Origin: Granulicella sp.
Lineage (GTDB): Bacteria > Acidobacteriota > Terriglobia > Terriglobales > Acidobacteriaceae
DNA length: 64,000 nucleotides
NCBI GenBank assembly: GCA_025408425.1
Contig: JANXYX010000001.1
Span: forward strand, 186,001 to 250,000
Reading direction: 5' to 3'
How positions within the stretch are numbered: the first letter of the stretch is position 1; each line of letters starts with the position of its first letter. A program made the translations under genes and the position numbers. This document shows, piece after piece, positions 28,950-38,291 of this stretch. The notes below the pieces were generated by a model. That model saw nothing but the letters and a program-made list of their open reading frames with translations, was not told the origin of the DNA and ran no database searches.

Positions 28950-29816
28950 GCGGCGGGAACGCGATGGGTTGGAAGATTCGAAGCTTGAGCCTTGCTTGAA
29001 ATCTGTCCCGAAGCTTCTGTTGCTGCACAGCCATACATAGGGTCCGGCTTTTTCATCGGATGCTGTTCAATCACGAGAAGCGCATTTTCCGTTACCGATC
29101 CTGCCTGCTTCGCCGAGGATCGATTGATCCCGCCCCATAGAGACGCCAGAACGCTCCCATTCCCGCCCATTGTGGCCCCGTCTCGCGCTCGCGTTGCTAA
29201 ATGCGAATGTTAAATGCCGACAACGCACTCAATACTCGCAGATGGGAGTTATTCTCACCTGACAAGTCGGGCTAAGCTGAGCGGTGAGCTGCTTCACGTG
29301 GCTGACTCAGGCGCATGATTACCGTGCTCGTGCCTGAGCGGAATGTGAGGTCATGACTTCTGCTAGCAGCCCAGATACCCGAGGCGTCCAACCGGACGCG
29401 AGATAGGTTCCGCAGTGCCCTTATTTTGAATTGCTGGCGCGTGAACGGTGTCACAGTCAGACGTGCTTCCAGTCACAGACTAAGTGACAGCTTTAGATTA
29501 AAAAAGCTGCAGTAGGGAACGATTGTCTCCTCTCCTAAGTGAATCTCTCTGTCAGAGAAGAGCGGAGATCCGTACGATCCCGGGGCTCGGTTACACGTTT
29601 CGCATACACACGACGAGTGCAAGAACTAAGGCATGCACCGCGAGCTGTCCTGAAAAATTCGGGGAATCTCACGCTCCACAAGTGGGTGTGTGATCTGGAG
29701 GGGAGAGCCGGATGCGGTTCTCCCCTCCGACTACAAGCACGTATTCGGCCCGGCACAGAAAAGCGCACGTCTGGCAAGCCACGCGGCTTGGCAACCTCTC
29801 ACCAAGGAGAACTGCA
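28950..29816. other. Gene-poor region between selO and a secreted unknown protein
   Basis: About 870 bases with no supported gene on either strand. The open frames (60-90 residues) are arginine/serine-rich and have no initiation signals. The base composition is more balanced than the flanks. It includes a strong hairpin (29697-29728, listed separately). The region could be the remnant of a mobile element, but I see no transposase, terminal repeats or integrase. Confidence 0.4.
29697..29728 (+). other. Strong isolated hairpin (possible group II intron domain V remnant)
   Basis: A 14-base stem with one G-U pair closes a GATG loop, without a T-tract. The core gagccg-gatg-cggttc looks like the base of a group II intron domain V whose tip has been lost. 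This likeness is only suggestive, and a simple structured leader of the downstream gene is an alternative. Confidence 0.3.
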
Positions 29817-31390
29817 ATGAGGATTCAACGCTATCTCGCTCTCGGTTGGCCTGTCTCGGCCTAGCATCGTGCCTTGGCGCGTCGTCGGCCTGGGCCGAGG
29901 ATCACGCTGCCGTCGCCGCAACCGATCCACTTGGCAACATCAATCGGCTGCCTCCCGCACTCGAGCAGACGGTCGGACTGCTGCGCACCGACCTCGCGGC
30001 GCACGGTTTCGCGGTCGCGCGCGGCTACTGGACACTGTGGGGCGTGAACGACTGCAAGTACCCGCTCCAGACCCTTGGCTACTGCTATGGCAACAATCCG
30101 ACGGCGCCGTACGTGCTCGCGGTTGTGCCGCCGTGGAAGGACGAGTACCTGGACCAGAAGTTCCATCACATACTGAACGAGCCGCAGCGCAACATGTCTG
30201 CGACCTACAGACTGGACCAGCGCGAGGCGCTCGTCATCGTGGCCCAGCTTCCTCCGCAGGCCCGCTATTTTGGGATCCAGTCGAACGTCTTCACACGAGA
30301 GGCTGCCTTCAACCCGAATGATCCGATCTACCCGAGGGTCGCCGATGATCCGCTGCTGCAGAGCATCCTATTTGGCGTCTCCACCGATCCGTCGCGGATG
30401 ATGCTGGTGGCGAGTATCGGCAACAGCACGAACAACGTCGTCATCGGACAGCAGACCCGACAGGCCTCGTGGAACAGGCCGGCGTACTTCGTGATCACGT
30501 CCGACGCCGACATGGCGGCGGGGATGACCGACGCGCTCGTACGCGCTGGCGCTTCCTCGTCTGACATTTTCACGGAGCCCGTCTCCCCCGAGTTGGTCAA
30601 GCTGGGACTCGGCCACTCGGCGGACGATCTGATCACCTACATCCGATACGCGCTGCCGCTCGACCAGGCGGCGGGTGAGCAATGGCGCCAGGATCTGCCC
30701 CTCACGATCCTCCGTGTCCGCGACGTGAGTTCGCGGCAGTACCACAATCCGCTCCCGATCCCCAAATATGAGGACCGCACGGCAAACTACGATGAGACGG
30801 CGCTGGCCGATGACCTCGTGTCGCTTCAGAACGCCGTCCGCGCGAGCTGGGCACAACCAAAGGCGACGGTCCTTTCGTTTTTCAGCGCGTACGAGTTCCT
30901 TGATCTCATCGGGCAGCACTGTCTTGGTTATCCCGATGCGGCGCGTGGTCCGATGGACTGCCTGGGCGACACGCAGGACGCCGATTACCAGATCAGCGCG
31001 TCGGCGCAGATCGACAATGGCCAGGTTATCGCCGTGATCGGGACGCTCTCGACGGAGACTGGGAATGCGAACTACACGAGCCTGTCGGTGAACTGGTTCC
31101 CTGAACTCGTCGGCGTCGCGGACATCAATGACACCAATCTCGATCGAACCGCCGCGAGCTTCGCGGGTGCGCTCCAGCACAATTCCGACCTGTTTTATGT
31201 GTATTACATAGCTCGCGACTGCACCGGACTGGCTCACTGTCGCGAGGTTCCGACAAAGCTCGTGCCGACCGGCGGGACGATCAAATTCATACAGCGCAAC
31301 TATGTCAATCCGGGCTCGAGACGTGGGCCAGATCCGGCAAAGATTCTGAACCCTGTCGCGATCGTTCTCGATGGACGGAATCGTCCGTGA
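29817..31390 (+). CDS. Secreted protein of unknown function, apparent frameshift in the signal peptide
   Basis: I do not recognise the family. About 520 residues rich in aromatic and charged residues. It has GYWTLWGVNDCKYP, YVLAVVPPWKDEYLDQKFHHILNEP and a cysteine-containing C-terminal part (YYIARDCTGLAHCREVPTK). An ATG at 29817 with a good AAGGAG reads MRIQRYLALG but soon meets a stop. The long frame contributes LACLGLASCLGASSAWA/EDH, the rest of a signal peptide, in a different phase. Loss of two bases from the CT-rich run near 29838-29845 would join them. Translation may otherwise begin at an in-frame TTG. The gene stands alone after a gene-poor stretch. Confidence 0.6.
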
Positions 31391-31711
31391 GTACAAGCGC
31401 ATGGTCTATGCGGTGAATGCGAAGAGCAACCGCGTGCCAGAATTAGCTCAAGCCAGAATCCCGCGGCCAATACATGCAGTACAACAAGGATTTGAATAAC
31501 GGTGCTGCTTTCCGCTTGTTACAGGTTCTCCGCGGATTACTCCCCTAAAGTCGGCTTGTGGGAAGCTATCCGGCATCGGCCTTTTCGAATCTTTCAGTAG
31601 TTCCTCTAGACGCTGGTTTTGTATTGAGACGCTGATAAATGGGATCAGCGGGGTTCTGGGCGTGGCCGGGTCTATCGACCGTTCGATCAAACATTCTATG
31701 ATCTAGTTATC
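31391..31711. other. Intergenic region upstream of trhO
   Basis: No supported gene or RNA. A minus-strand frame of 80 codons lacks a ribosome binding site and resembles no family. It presumably contains the trhO promoter, but no clear boxes were found. Confidence 0.4.
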
Positions 31712-32425
31712 GTGACTTACACAATTGCAGCCTTCTATCGATTCGTTTCCTTATCCGAGCCGGATGCTCTAGGGAAAGAACTACGCGCTAAATTTGGCGG
31801 CGGTGATCTCCGCGGCACCATGCTGATTGCCGGCGAAGGTGTGAACGGCACCATGGCAGGTTCGCCTGCGACCATCGACCACCTCTTGAGCGTGCTGGCA
31901 GAGAAGGCGGGAATAGACAGGGCAGAAGTGAAGTTCTCCTTCTCAGATGAGTGCCCTTTCAAACGACTCAAGTTTCTGGTCAAGCCCGAGATAATTACCT
32001 TCCGCAGAGCCAAGGTCGATCCGACGCAGTGCGGAGAATACGTGCATCCGCAGAATTGGAATGCGCTGATTGCAGATACTGAAGTACTGGTACTGGACAC
32101 TCGAAACCGCTATGAGACGGACATAGGCACCTTCGCCGGAGCCACCGCTCCCGGCACGGAGACGTTTTCGGATTTCGTCACCTATGTGCGCGAAAACCTC
32201 GATCCGGCGAAGCACCGTAAGGTAGCGATGTTCTGCACCGGCGGGATACGCTGTGAAAAAGCTTCGGCCTTCATGCTGCAGGAAGGCTTCGAAGAGATCT
32301 ACCATTTGAAGGGTGGGATTCTGAAGTACCTCGAGGACGTGCCAAAGCAAGACAGTCAATGGCAAGGCGCATGTTATATCTTCGACCGCCGAACTTCGGT
32401 CGAACATGCAGACTTCGAAGACTGA
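31712..32425 (+). CDS. trhO: Oxygen-dependent tRNA uridine(34) hydroxylase TrhO (UPF0176, rhodanese domain)
   Basis: 237 residues. N-terminal acylphosphatase-like domain (TIAAFYRFVSLSEPDALGKEL, then GTMLIAGEGVNGTMAGS) and a rhodanese domain with the conserved catalytic loop CTGGIRCEKASAFML (Cys about 175). The family hydroxylates U34 of tRNA, the first step to 5-methoxyuridine derivatives. It starts at a GTG; there is no in-frame ATG upstream. It lacks the zinc-binding C-terminal part present in longer homologues such as E. coli YceA, a common short form. Confidence 0.92.
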   Translation: MTYTIAAFYRFVSLSEPDALGKELRAKFGGGDLRGTMLIAGEGVNGTMAGSPATIDHLLSVLAEKAGIDRAEVKFSFSDECPFKRLKFLVKPEIITFRRAKVDPTQCGEYVHPQNWNALIADTEVLVLDTRNRYETDIGTFAGATAPGTETFSDFVTYVRENLDPAKHRKVAMFCTGGIRCEKASAFMLQEGFEEIYHLKGGILKYLEDVPKQDSQWQGACYIFDRRTSVEHADFED

Positions 32426-32429
32426 TAGT

Positions 32430-33740
32430 TCAACTGGATCCTATGGATTCGAGTGCGGCAGGTTCGCTCGTCTGGCGACTGAGAAGGAAGGTCAAAAGCG
32501 CGGATATCGCGAGTGTGGCACCAACCAGATACAAACCGCCGGTATAACTCCCGGATTTTCCTTTGATCCATCCGATCAGAAAGGGACCGATGAATCCACC
32601 AAGATTCCCGATGGAGTTGATCGTAGCAATGCCGGCGGCGGCACTGGCTCCGGACAGAAACGTGGTTGCCATGGCCCATAGTGGAGCTTTCGCTGCGCTG
32701 ATCCCGACGTTCACGATCACGAGTGCAAGAATGACACCGATCGCGGTAAGTGCTGTTCCAGCCCATATAAATCCAAGGCATGCGGCAGCACAGGGAAGAA
32801 CGACATGCCACGTGCGTTCCAGAGTTTGATCGGAATGACGGGCCCAGATTGTCATCGCGGCGATAGCGACAACGCTTGGTACCGCGTTGATCCAACCGGT
32901 TTCGATCGACGAGAACGCAAACTGCCGAAGGATAAGAGGAGCCCAAAGCCCCAGGGTATAGAGTCCCGCCGAGGTGCCGAGGTAAATGAGAGACAGGGCC
33001 AGTACGCGGGGGTCGCGCATGGTGCGCCAAGCGCTCGTTAGACCCGCTGCATGCGGTGATTTGGCGCTGGTGCGTTCGGATTGGAGCGTAGCCACTAACC
33101 AGTCGCGTTCTTCTGCATTCAGCCATTTTGCCTGCTCGGGTTTGTCGGTCAGGACCTTCAGGACTGCGAATCCCAACACGATGGCCGGGGCAGCCTCGAT
33201 GATGTAGAGCCACTGCCAATTGCTGAGTCCGGCAAATTTGGGCAACTCCATCAGGGCTCCTGAAATGGGAGAGCCAATTGCGGTTGACAGGGGTGCAGCA
33301 GCCATAAACGCAGCAGCGGCAATCGCCCGAAATCGCGCAGGAAACCAGAGACTGAGGTAGAGGATGATGCCTGGGAAGAAGCCAGCTTCCGCGACGCCCA
33401 ACAAGAAGCGGAGAGCATAAAAGCTGTGCGGTCCGGTGACGAAGGCAGAGGCCGCCGAGACAATGCCCCAGGTCACCATGACCCGGGCGATCCACACTCT
33501 TACGCCAACGCGATAGAGGATGAGATTTGACGGGACCTCAAACAAGAAATAGCCAATAAAGAAAAGGCCTCCGCCTAAGCCGTACATGGCGGGAGTCAAG
33601 CCAATCGCTTTGTTCATCGTGAATGCGGCGAAACCAACGTTCACTCGATCGAGGAAGCTGATGAAATATAACAGCATGACGAACGGCAGGATCCGCCAAC
33701 TGATCTTGCGCACAACACGAGCTTCGAGGTCGTCGGGCAT
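32430..33740 (-). CDS. MFS transporter, anion:cation symporter (tartrate/phthalate permease) type
   Basis: 436 residues with 12 predicted helices. The N-terminus RILPFVMLLYFISFLDRVNVGFAA is the hallmark of the ACS family, which imports organic anions such as tartrate, phthalate, galactarate or 4-hydroxyphenylacetate. FLLGVAEAGFFPGIILYLSLWFP confirms this. It starts 14 bases after the tartrate dehydrogenase-like gene on the same strand, so the substrate is probably a hydroxy-dicarboxylate (inference from context). Confidence 0.92.
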   Translation of the reverse strand: MPDDLEARVVRKISWRILPFVMLLYFISFLDRVNVGFAAFTMNKAIGLTPAMYGLGGGLFFIGYFLFEVPSNLILYRVGVRVWIARVMVTWGIVSAASAFVTGPHSFYALRFLLGVAEAGFFPGIILYLSLWFPARFRAIAAAAFMAAAPLSTAIGSPISGALMELPKFAGLSNWQWLYIIEAAPAIVLGFAVLKVLTDKPEQAKWLNAEERDWLVATLQSERTSAKSPHAAGLTSAWRTMRDPRVLALSLIYLGTSAGLYTLGLWAPLILRQFAFSSIETGWINAVPSVVAIAAMTIWARHSDQTLERTWHVVLPCAAACLGFIWAGTALTAIGVILALVIVNVGISAAKAPLWAMATTFLSGASAAAGIATINSIGNLGGFIGPFLIGWIKGKSGSYTGGLYLVGATLAISALLTFLLSRQTSEPAALESIGSS

Positions 33741-33754
33741 AGTTCCCAGAGTGT

Positions 33755-34849
33755 TCAGGCTACGGTCAGATGGCTTTTGGCAGTTGAAGTTACCTGTGCA
33801 CAGACGGCAGCAGTGACTTCAGCGGTAGTTGCGGTGCCGCCAAGATCAGGCGTGTGTAACGCCGGATTTGCAGTGACATGCTCTATCGCCTGCATCACGC
33901 GTGCGGCAGCCTCAAATTCTCCGAGGTGTTCGAGCAACATGACTACAGACCAGAACGTTCCAACTGGGTTGGCCACGCCCTTTCCCATGATGTCGAAGGC
34001 TGAGCCGTGGATCGGTTCGAACATGGAGGGGTAGAGGCGCTCAGGGTTGATGTTTCCAGTTGGCGCAATGCCCATGCTGCCGGCCAGCGCCGCAGCGAGA
34101 TCGCTCAAGATGTCGGCATGTAAATTTGTAGCCACAATGGTGTCGAGAGACGCCGGACGATTCACCATTCGCGCCGTTGCAGCATCGACCAACTCCTTGT
34201 CCCATTTTACGTCTGGGAATTCCTTCGCAACTTGAGCAGCAATCTCATCCCACATGACCATGGCGTGGCGTTGCGCATTGCTCTTGGTGATGACGGTCAG
34301 CAGTTTGCGCGGACGCGATTGAGCGAGTCGAAACGCGTAGCGATGAATGCGTTCTACTCCAGCCCGAGTCATTAAGGACAGGTCGGTGGCAACTTCAATT
34401 GGATGTCCCTGATGCATGCGGCCGCCGACGCCTGAATACTCGCCCTCAGTGTTCTCGCGCACGATAACCCAGTTCAAGTCTTCGGACTTGCAGCGCTTGA
34501 GCGGCCCGTCGATGCCGGGAAGGATTCGTGTGGGGCGAACGTTGGCGTATTGGTCCAGTCCCTGGCAGATCTTGAGCCGCAGACCCCATAGCGTGATGTG
34601 GTCCGGAATATCCGGATCTCCTGCGGAGCCGAAGAGGATCGCGTCTTTTTTGAGGAGAGCATCGAGTCCGTCTACGGGCATCATCATGCCGTGTTGACGG
34701 AAATAATCCCCACCCCAGTCGAAGTTTTCAAACTCGAAGGTGAAGGAGCGTTCAGAGAGAGCAAGCGCTTCAAGAACCTGCCGCCCGGCTGGTATCACTT
34801 CTTTGCCAATGCCATCGCCAGGAATAGTCGCAATACGGTACGTCTTCAT
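33755..34849 (-). CDS. Tartrate dehydrogenase/D-malate decarboxylating dehydrogenase family
   Basis: 364 residues, the length of the isocitrate/isopropylmalate dehydrogenase superfamily. N-terminus MKTYRIATIPGDGIGKEVIPAG; substrate loop LWGLRLKICQGLDQYANVRP; VIVRENTEGEYSGVGGRMHQG; metal-binding NLHADILSDLAA; and the nucleotide loop EPIHGSAFDIMGKGVANP. The motif set is that of the TtuC/DmlA group rather than LeuB, and it acts on tartrate or D-malate with NAD+. ATG 34849 has GAGG upstream; an in-frame upstream extension is not family-like. Operon with the permease downstream and the esterase upstream. Confidence 0.92.
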   Translation of the reverse strand: MKTYRIATIPGDGIGKEVIPAGRQVLEALALSERSFTFEFENFDWGGDYFRQHGMMMPVDGLDALLKKDAILFGSAGDPDIPDHITLWGLRLKICQGLDQYANVRPTRILPGIDGPLKRCKSEDLNWVIVRENTEGEYSGVGGRMHQGHPIEVATDLSLMTRAGVERIHRYAFRLAQSRPRKLLTVITKSNAQRHAMVMWDEIAAQVAKEFPDVKWDKELVDAATARMVNRPASLDTIVATNLHADILSDLAAALAGSMGIAPTGNINPERLYPSMFEPIHGSAFDIMGKGVANPVGTFWSVVMLLEHLGEFEAAARVMQAIEHVTANPALHTPDLGGTATTAEVTAAVCAQVTSTAKSHLTVA

Positions 34850-34918
34850 ATCTGTGGTCCTCATCAGCCTAGAGAATTCTACCTGCTCGCTCTTGCCAGC
34901 TTGCACCCATCGCTTGCC

Positions 34919-35974
34919 TCAGTGACCGAGGTGCTTGTCGAAGAATGCGGTGATCTCGCCGAACGCCTCTCTGGTCTCAGGCACGCGATCGTCGAACTGG
35001 TACTGAGCATGAGACTGGCCTTCGTAGACTTCAAGCTCCGCATCAACGCCGGCCTGGCGCAGCTTCCGGTGTACGCGCACCGTGTTGCTGAGCAGCAGGT
35101 CGCGTGTCCCGGTGGTTAGTATCGCGGGTGGAAAACCATGCATATCTCCGTAGATGGGAGAGAGCAGAGGATCCTTGAGGTCGTGGCCGTTCGCGTATAC
35201 AAGCGTTGCGGCGTCACAGAATCCGTCGCGGGATACGAGAACATTGTCGACCATCTCATTGGTGTAAAAGCTGTCACCTGTCTTCGTAACGTCTGACATC
35301 GGGGTACCAGGTGCGATGGCCCCGGGCAGCCGGAGCCCCTGCTGCTTTGCTCGCAGCATCATCTCGAGCACCAAAGCGCCCCCGGCGGAGGTACCGAAGA
35401 CCGCCACGTTCTTTGGATTGGATGTCTTTAATGCCGCACTGTAAACCGTCATCGCGTCATCGAGCGCGCCTGGGAAATAAGCCTCGGGCGGCATGCGATA
35501 GTCCACCGAGATCACTTTGAAGTGTCCAAGCCCGGCCATCATGATCGCCTCGGACGTTCCAGCCTCTCCGGGAGACAGGACGTAGCAGCCACCATGAACG
35601 TGAATCAGGAGTTTGTCGCGGTGTTCGGGTGGAATCACGTCGGGCGTGACGACATACACCCTTACACCGTTCATCGTCGAGGGTTGGACGGTGACATGCA
35701 GCCGCTCTCGCATTGCGGGGAGAGTCTGCACGGCCCTGGAGGCCTGCGCATTGGCAGCCGCTCTCCACTCTTCGCCCGTCTTCCACAAGACATCCCAACC
35801 GGGCCTGCGCGGTGCAGCAATAATCTTCTGCAACTCCGGGCTGACATCGGCTGGGACGGGCAGAGTCTTCGCCGGCACCTGCAAAGGTGTAAAGGCCCCA
35901 TCGCTGGCCTGGGCGGCACAATGAGCCGCACCGAGAGCAGCACAGGTGAGTACAAGGAGCTTGGCAATGTTCAT
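34919..35974 (-). CDS. Secreted alpha/beta hydrolase of the hormone-sensitive lipase (HSL/BD-FAE-like) type
   Basis: 351 residues. Signal peptide (MNIAKLLVLTCAALGAAHCAAQA). The HSL oxyanion motif HVHGGCYVLSPG, nucleophile GTSAGGAL, the aspartate region TTGTRDLLLS and the histidine in EGQSHAQYQF are all present, so an active esterase is expected. It precedes the tartrate dehydrogenase-like gene by 69 bases in the same direction. It may therefore release a hydroxy acid from an ester outside the cytoplasm, which the operon then imports and oxidises. That link is inference. Confidence 0.9.
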   Translation of the reverse strand: MNIAKLLVLTCAALGAAHCAAQASDGAFTPLQVPAKTLPVPADVSPELQKIIAAPRRPGWDVLWKTGEEWRAAANAQASRAVQTLPAMRERLHVTVQPSTMNGVRVYVVTPDVIPPEHRDKLLIHVHGGCYVLSPGEAGTSEAIMMAGLGHFKVISVDYRMPPEAYFPGALDDAMTVYSAALKTSNPKNVAVFGTSAGGALVLEMMLRAKQQGLRLPGAIAPGTPMSDVTKTGDSFYTNEMVDNVLVSRDGFCDAATLVYANGHDLKDPLLSPIYGDMHGFPPAILTTGTRDLLLSNTVRVHRKLRQAGVDAELEVYEGQSHAQYQFDDRVPETREAFGEITAFFDKHLGH

Positions 35975-36130
35975 GAATGAATTCCTATCGTAATGTTCAA
36001 CTGTTCAAGATACCGTTTGCCGGGATCTCGTGGGCTCGACAATTTTACCCGCCGTGCCAGACAGGGGGTTCGTTACGATTATCGATGGACGGAGGGTTAA
36101 CCACGGCCAACTCTCTGGTGTTGTGACATA

Positions 36131-36180
36131 TATTGGACAGGCTAAGTATTGGGCAGGCCAGTGCGGGGTATTGGACAGGC
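36131..36180. repeat. Three direct repeats TATTGGRCAGGC upstream of the GH51 gene
   Basis: Near-identical 12-base units start at 36131, 36147 and 36169. The first and third are identical; the middle one has G for A. They lie in the 300-base intergenic region between the divergent esterase and arabinofuranosidase genes, a natural place for a regulator array. No known regulator consensus is recognised. Confidence 0.5.
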
Positions 36181-36274
36181 CAGGGCGGGATTTTCCCGGT
36201 CGTCGCAGAGGTCTCTTCCTACTTTTTGAATGTTGGCAATTTCGATTTGAGTCCCAGTTCCAGAGGAGCGTTCA

Positions 36275-38272
36275 ATGTTTTATGTCGATGAGGCTAGAGA
36301 TGGTCGCAGGAGGTCCGGCTCGGACTCTCAACCATTGTGGTCCGCCGTTCTTTGCGTTTGCTGTGCGCTGTTCGTCACGGCTTCGACTGGTCACAGTGCT
36401 GTGGCGCAGGCTCCGGGAGGATCGGCTGCTGTCGCAAAGCTCTCGATCGATGCGACGCAGGTTGTGTCGCCGGTGAGCCCCACGCTCTACGGTTTGATGA
36501 CGGAAGAGATTAATCATTCGTACGACGGTGGGCTGTATGCGGAGATGATCCAAAATCGTAGCTTCCATTCCACGTGGGAGGGTGAACCACCGTGGGACCT
36601 GGTACGGCGTGGCGATGCTCTTGCGAGCAGGTCTCTGGATCGGTCGACGGGGCCGAGCCGGGCTTTGCCGTACAGTCTGAAGCTCTCGGTGAGTGCGGCG
36701 TCCGCTCGTAATGAGGCCGGCCTGACCAACCCGGGATACTGGGGCTACGGGCTGCAGCCGCAGACGACTTATGCGGGATCTCTTTATGCTCAGGTGGAGA
36801 GCGCAGACATTGGGCCGCTGATGATCCGTCTGGTGAACGATCGCACGGGAGCAGTGCAGGCGCAGGCGCGGGTTGAGTTGAAGGCAGGCGCGTGGGCTCG
36901 CTATGAGTACAAGCTCACGACGGGAGCGATTGCAGCATCGAAGGCGAACCACCTGGAGCTGACGGTGGCGCATCCCGGGACAGTGTGGTTGCAACTGGTG
37001 TCGCTGATGCAGCCGACCTTCAACAATCGGCCGAACGGCAACCGTTCCGACTTGATGAACCGCATGGCCGCGATGCACCCACAATTTCTGCGTCTCCCAG
37101 GGGGGAACTATCTGGAGGGTACGAGGCTGGCGGATTGGTACGACTGGAAGAAGACGATTGGCCCGCTGGTGGACCGTCCCGGTCACCAAGGGCCCTGGTT
37201 TTACTGGTCTACTGACGGGCTGGGTTTACTGGAGTTTCTGGAGTGGTGCGAGGACTTGAAGATTGAGCCGGTGCTTGCGGTGTACGCAGGCTACGCCCTG
37301 AATGGAAGCCATGTGGCGACAGGCAAAGACCTGGAACCGTATGTGCAGGCGGCATTGGACGAAGTGGAGTATATCACAGGCGATACGAGTACGCGCTGGG
37401 GAGCGGAGCGGGCGCGCAATGGACATCCGGCACCGTTTCCCCTGCGCTACATCGAGGTAGGGAATGAGGACTACCTCGACCGGTCGGGCAGCTACACTGC
37501 CCGTTATGCGCAGTTCGCCGAAGCACTGCATCAGCGCTACCCGCAGTACAAGCTGATCGCGACGGACGGGAACAGTGAGTATGCGACGAAAGTGAATCCT
37601 GATATCTCGGATGAGCATTACTACAAATCGCCTGCAGACATGATGGATCTGGTGCATCACTACGATTCGGTATCGCGGACAGGCCCGAAGATATTTGTGG
37701 GAGAGTGGGCTACACGCTCGGGCTCGCCTACGCCCAACTTTGGCGACGCTCTGGGCGATGCAGCCTGGATGACTTCGATGGAGCGCAACAGCGACCTGAT
37801 TATCATGGCCAGCTATGCTCCGCTGCTGGTCAATGTAAGCCCGGGTGCGATGCAGTGGCCAACGGATTTGATCGGCTTTGATGCGGGGACGACCTATGCT
37901 TCACCGAGCTACTGGGCTCAGTGTCTCTTTGCCGCGCACCTGGGCGATGGGACGGTGCGCAGTGCTATCGCCGGGGAGAACAAGCGCTTTTTCTACTCGG
38001 CCACGGTGAGCTCGGGAGAGAGATTGCTGCATCTGAAGCTGGTGAACGCATCGAATGTGGACCAGCCGCTGTCGGTCGAATTAACGGGGATTAATGGCGC
38101 ACACAAGGCCAAGATGACGTCGCTTCATGGTGCAACTTTTCAAGCGACGAACTCAATCAACGACCCGGAGGCGATTCATCCGATAGAGTCCACGGTGCCG
38201 GTTCCCGGCAGCACGTGGACTCATACGGTTCCGGCATTCACGATCGAAGTTCTCGATATACCGCTGCGCTGA
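36275..38272 (+). CDS. Secreted alpha-L-arabinofuranosidase, glycoside hydrolase family 51
   Basis: 665 residues. N-terminal signal region (hydrophobic AVLCVCCALFVTA, cleavage around AVAQA). A (beta/alpha)8 barrel and C-terminal beta-sandwich follow. GH51 signatures: LYGLMTEEINHSYDGGLYAEMIQNRSF, FLRLPGGNYLEG, the acid/base glutamate in RYIEVGNEDY (about 398) and the nucleophile in FVGEWATRSG (about 477). The family releases arabinose from arabinan and arabinoxylan. GAGGAG lies 8 bases before the ATG. Confidence 0.93.
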   Translation: MFYVDEARDGRRRSGSDSQPLWSAVLCVCCALFVTASTGHSAVAQAPGGSAAVAKLSIDATQVVSPVSPTLYGLMTEEINHSYDGGLYAEMIQNRSFHSTWEGEPPWDLVRRGDALASRSLDRSTGPSRALPYSLKLSVSAASARNEAGLTNPGYWGYGLQPQTTYAGSLYAQVESADIGPLMIRLVNDRTGAVQAQARVELKAGAWARYEYKLTTGAIAASKANHLELTVAHPGTVWLQLVSLMQPTFNNRPNGNRSDLMNRMAAMHPQFLRLPGGNYLEGTRLADWYDWKKTIGPLVDRPGHQGPWFYWSTDGLGLLEFLEWCEDLKIEPVLAVYAGYALNGSHVATGKDLEPYVQAALDEVEYITGDTSTRWGAERARNGHPAPFPLRYIEVGNEDYLDRSGSYTARYAQFAEALHQRYPQYKLIATDGNSEYATKVNPDISDEHYYKSPADMMDLVHHYDSVSRTGPKIFVGEWATRSGSPTPNFGDALGDAAWMTSMERNSDLIIMASYAPLLVNVSPGAMQWPTDLIGFDAGTTYASPSYWAQCLFAAHLGDGTVRSAIAGENKRFFYSATVSSGERLLHLKLVNASNVDQPLSVELTGINGAHKAKMTSLHGATFQATNSINDPEAIHPIESTVPVPGSTWTHTVPAFTIEVLDIPLR

Positions 38273-38291
38273 AGCCGGGTGTGTGGCCCGG

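Noticed and set aside
31448-31690. 80-codon minus-strand frame upstream of trhO
   Set aside because: No ribosome binding site, no family likeness; length is within chance in this region.
36131-36180. CRISPR array
   Set aside because: Repeats are only 12 bases with unequal short spacers and three copies, and no cas gene is in the window.
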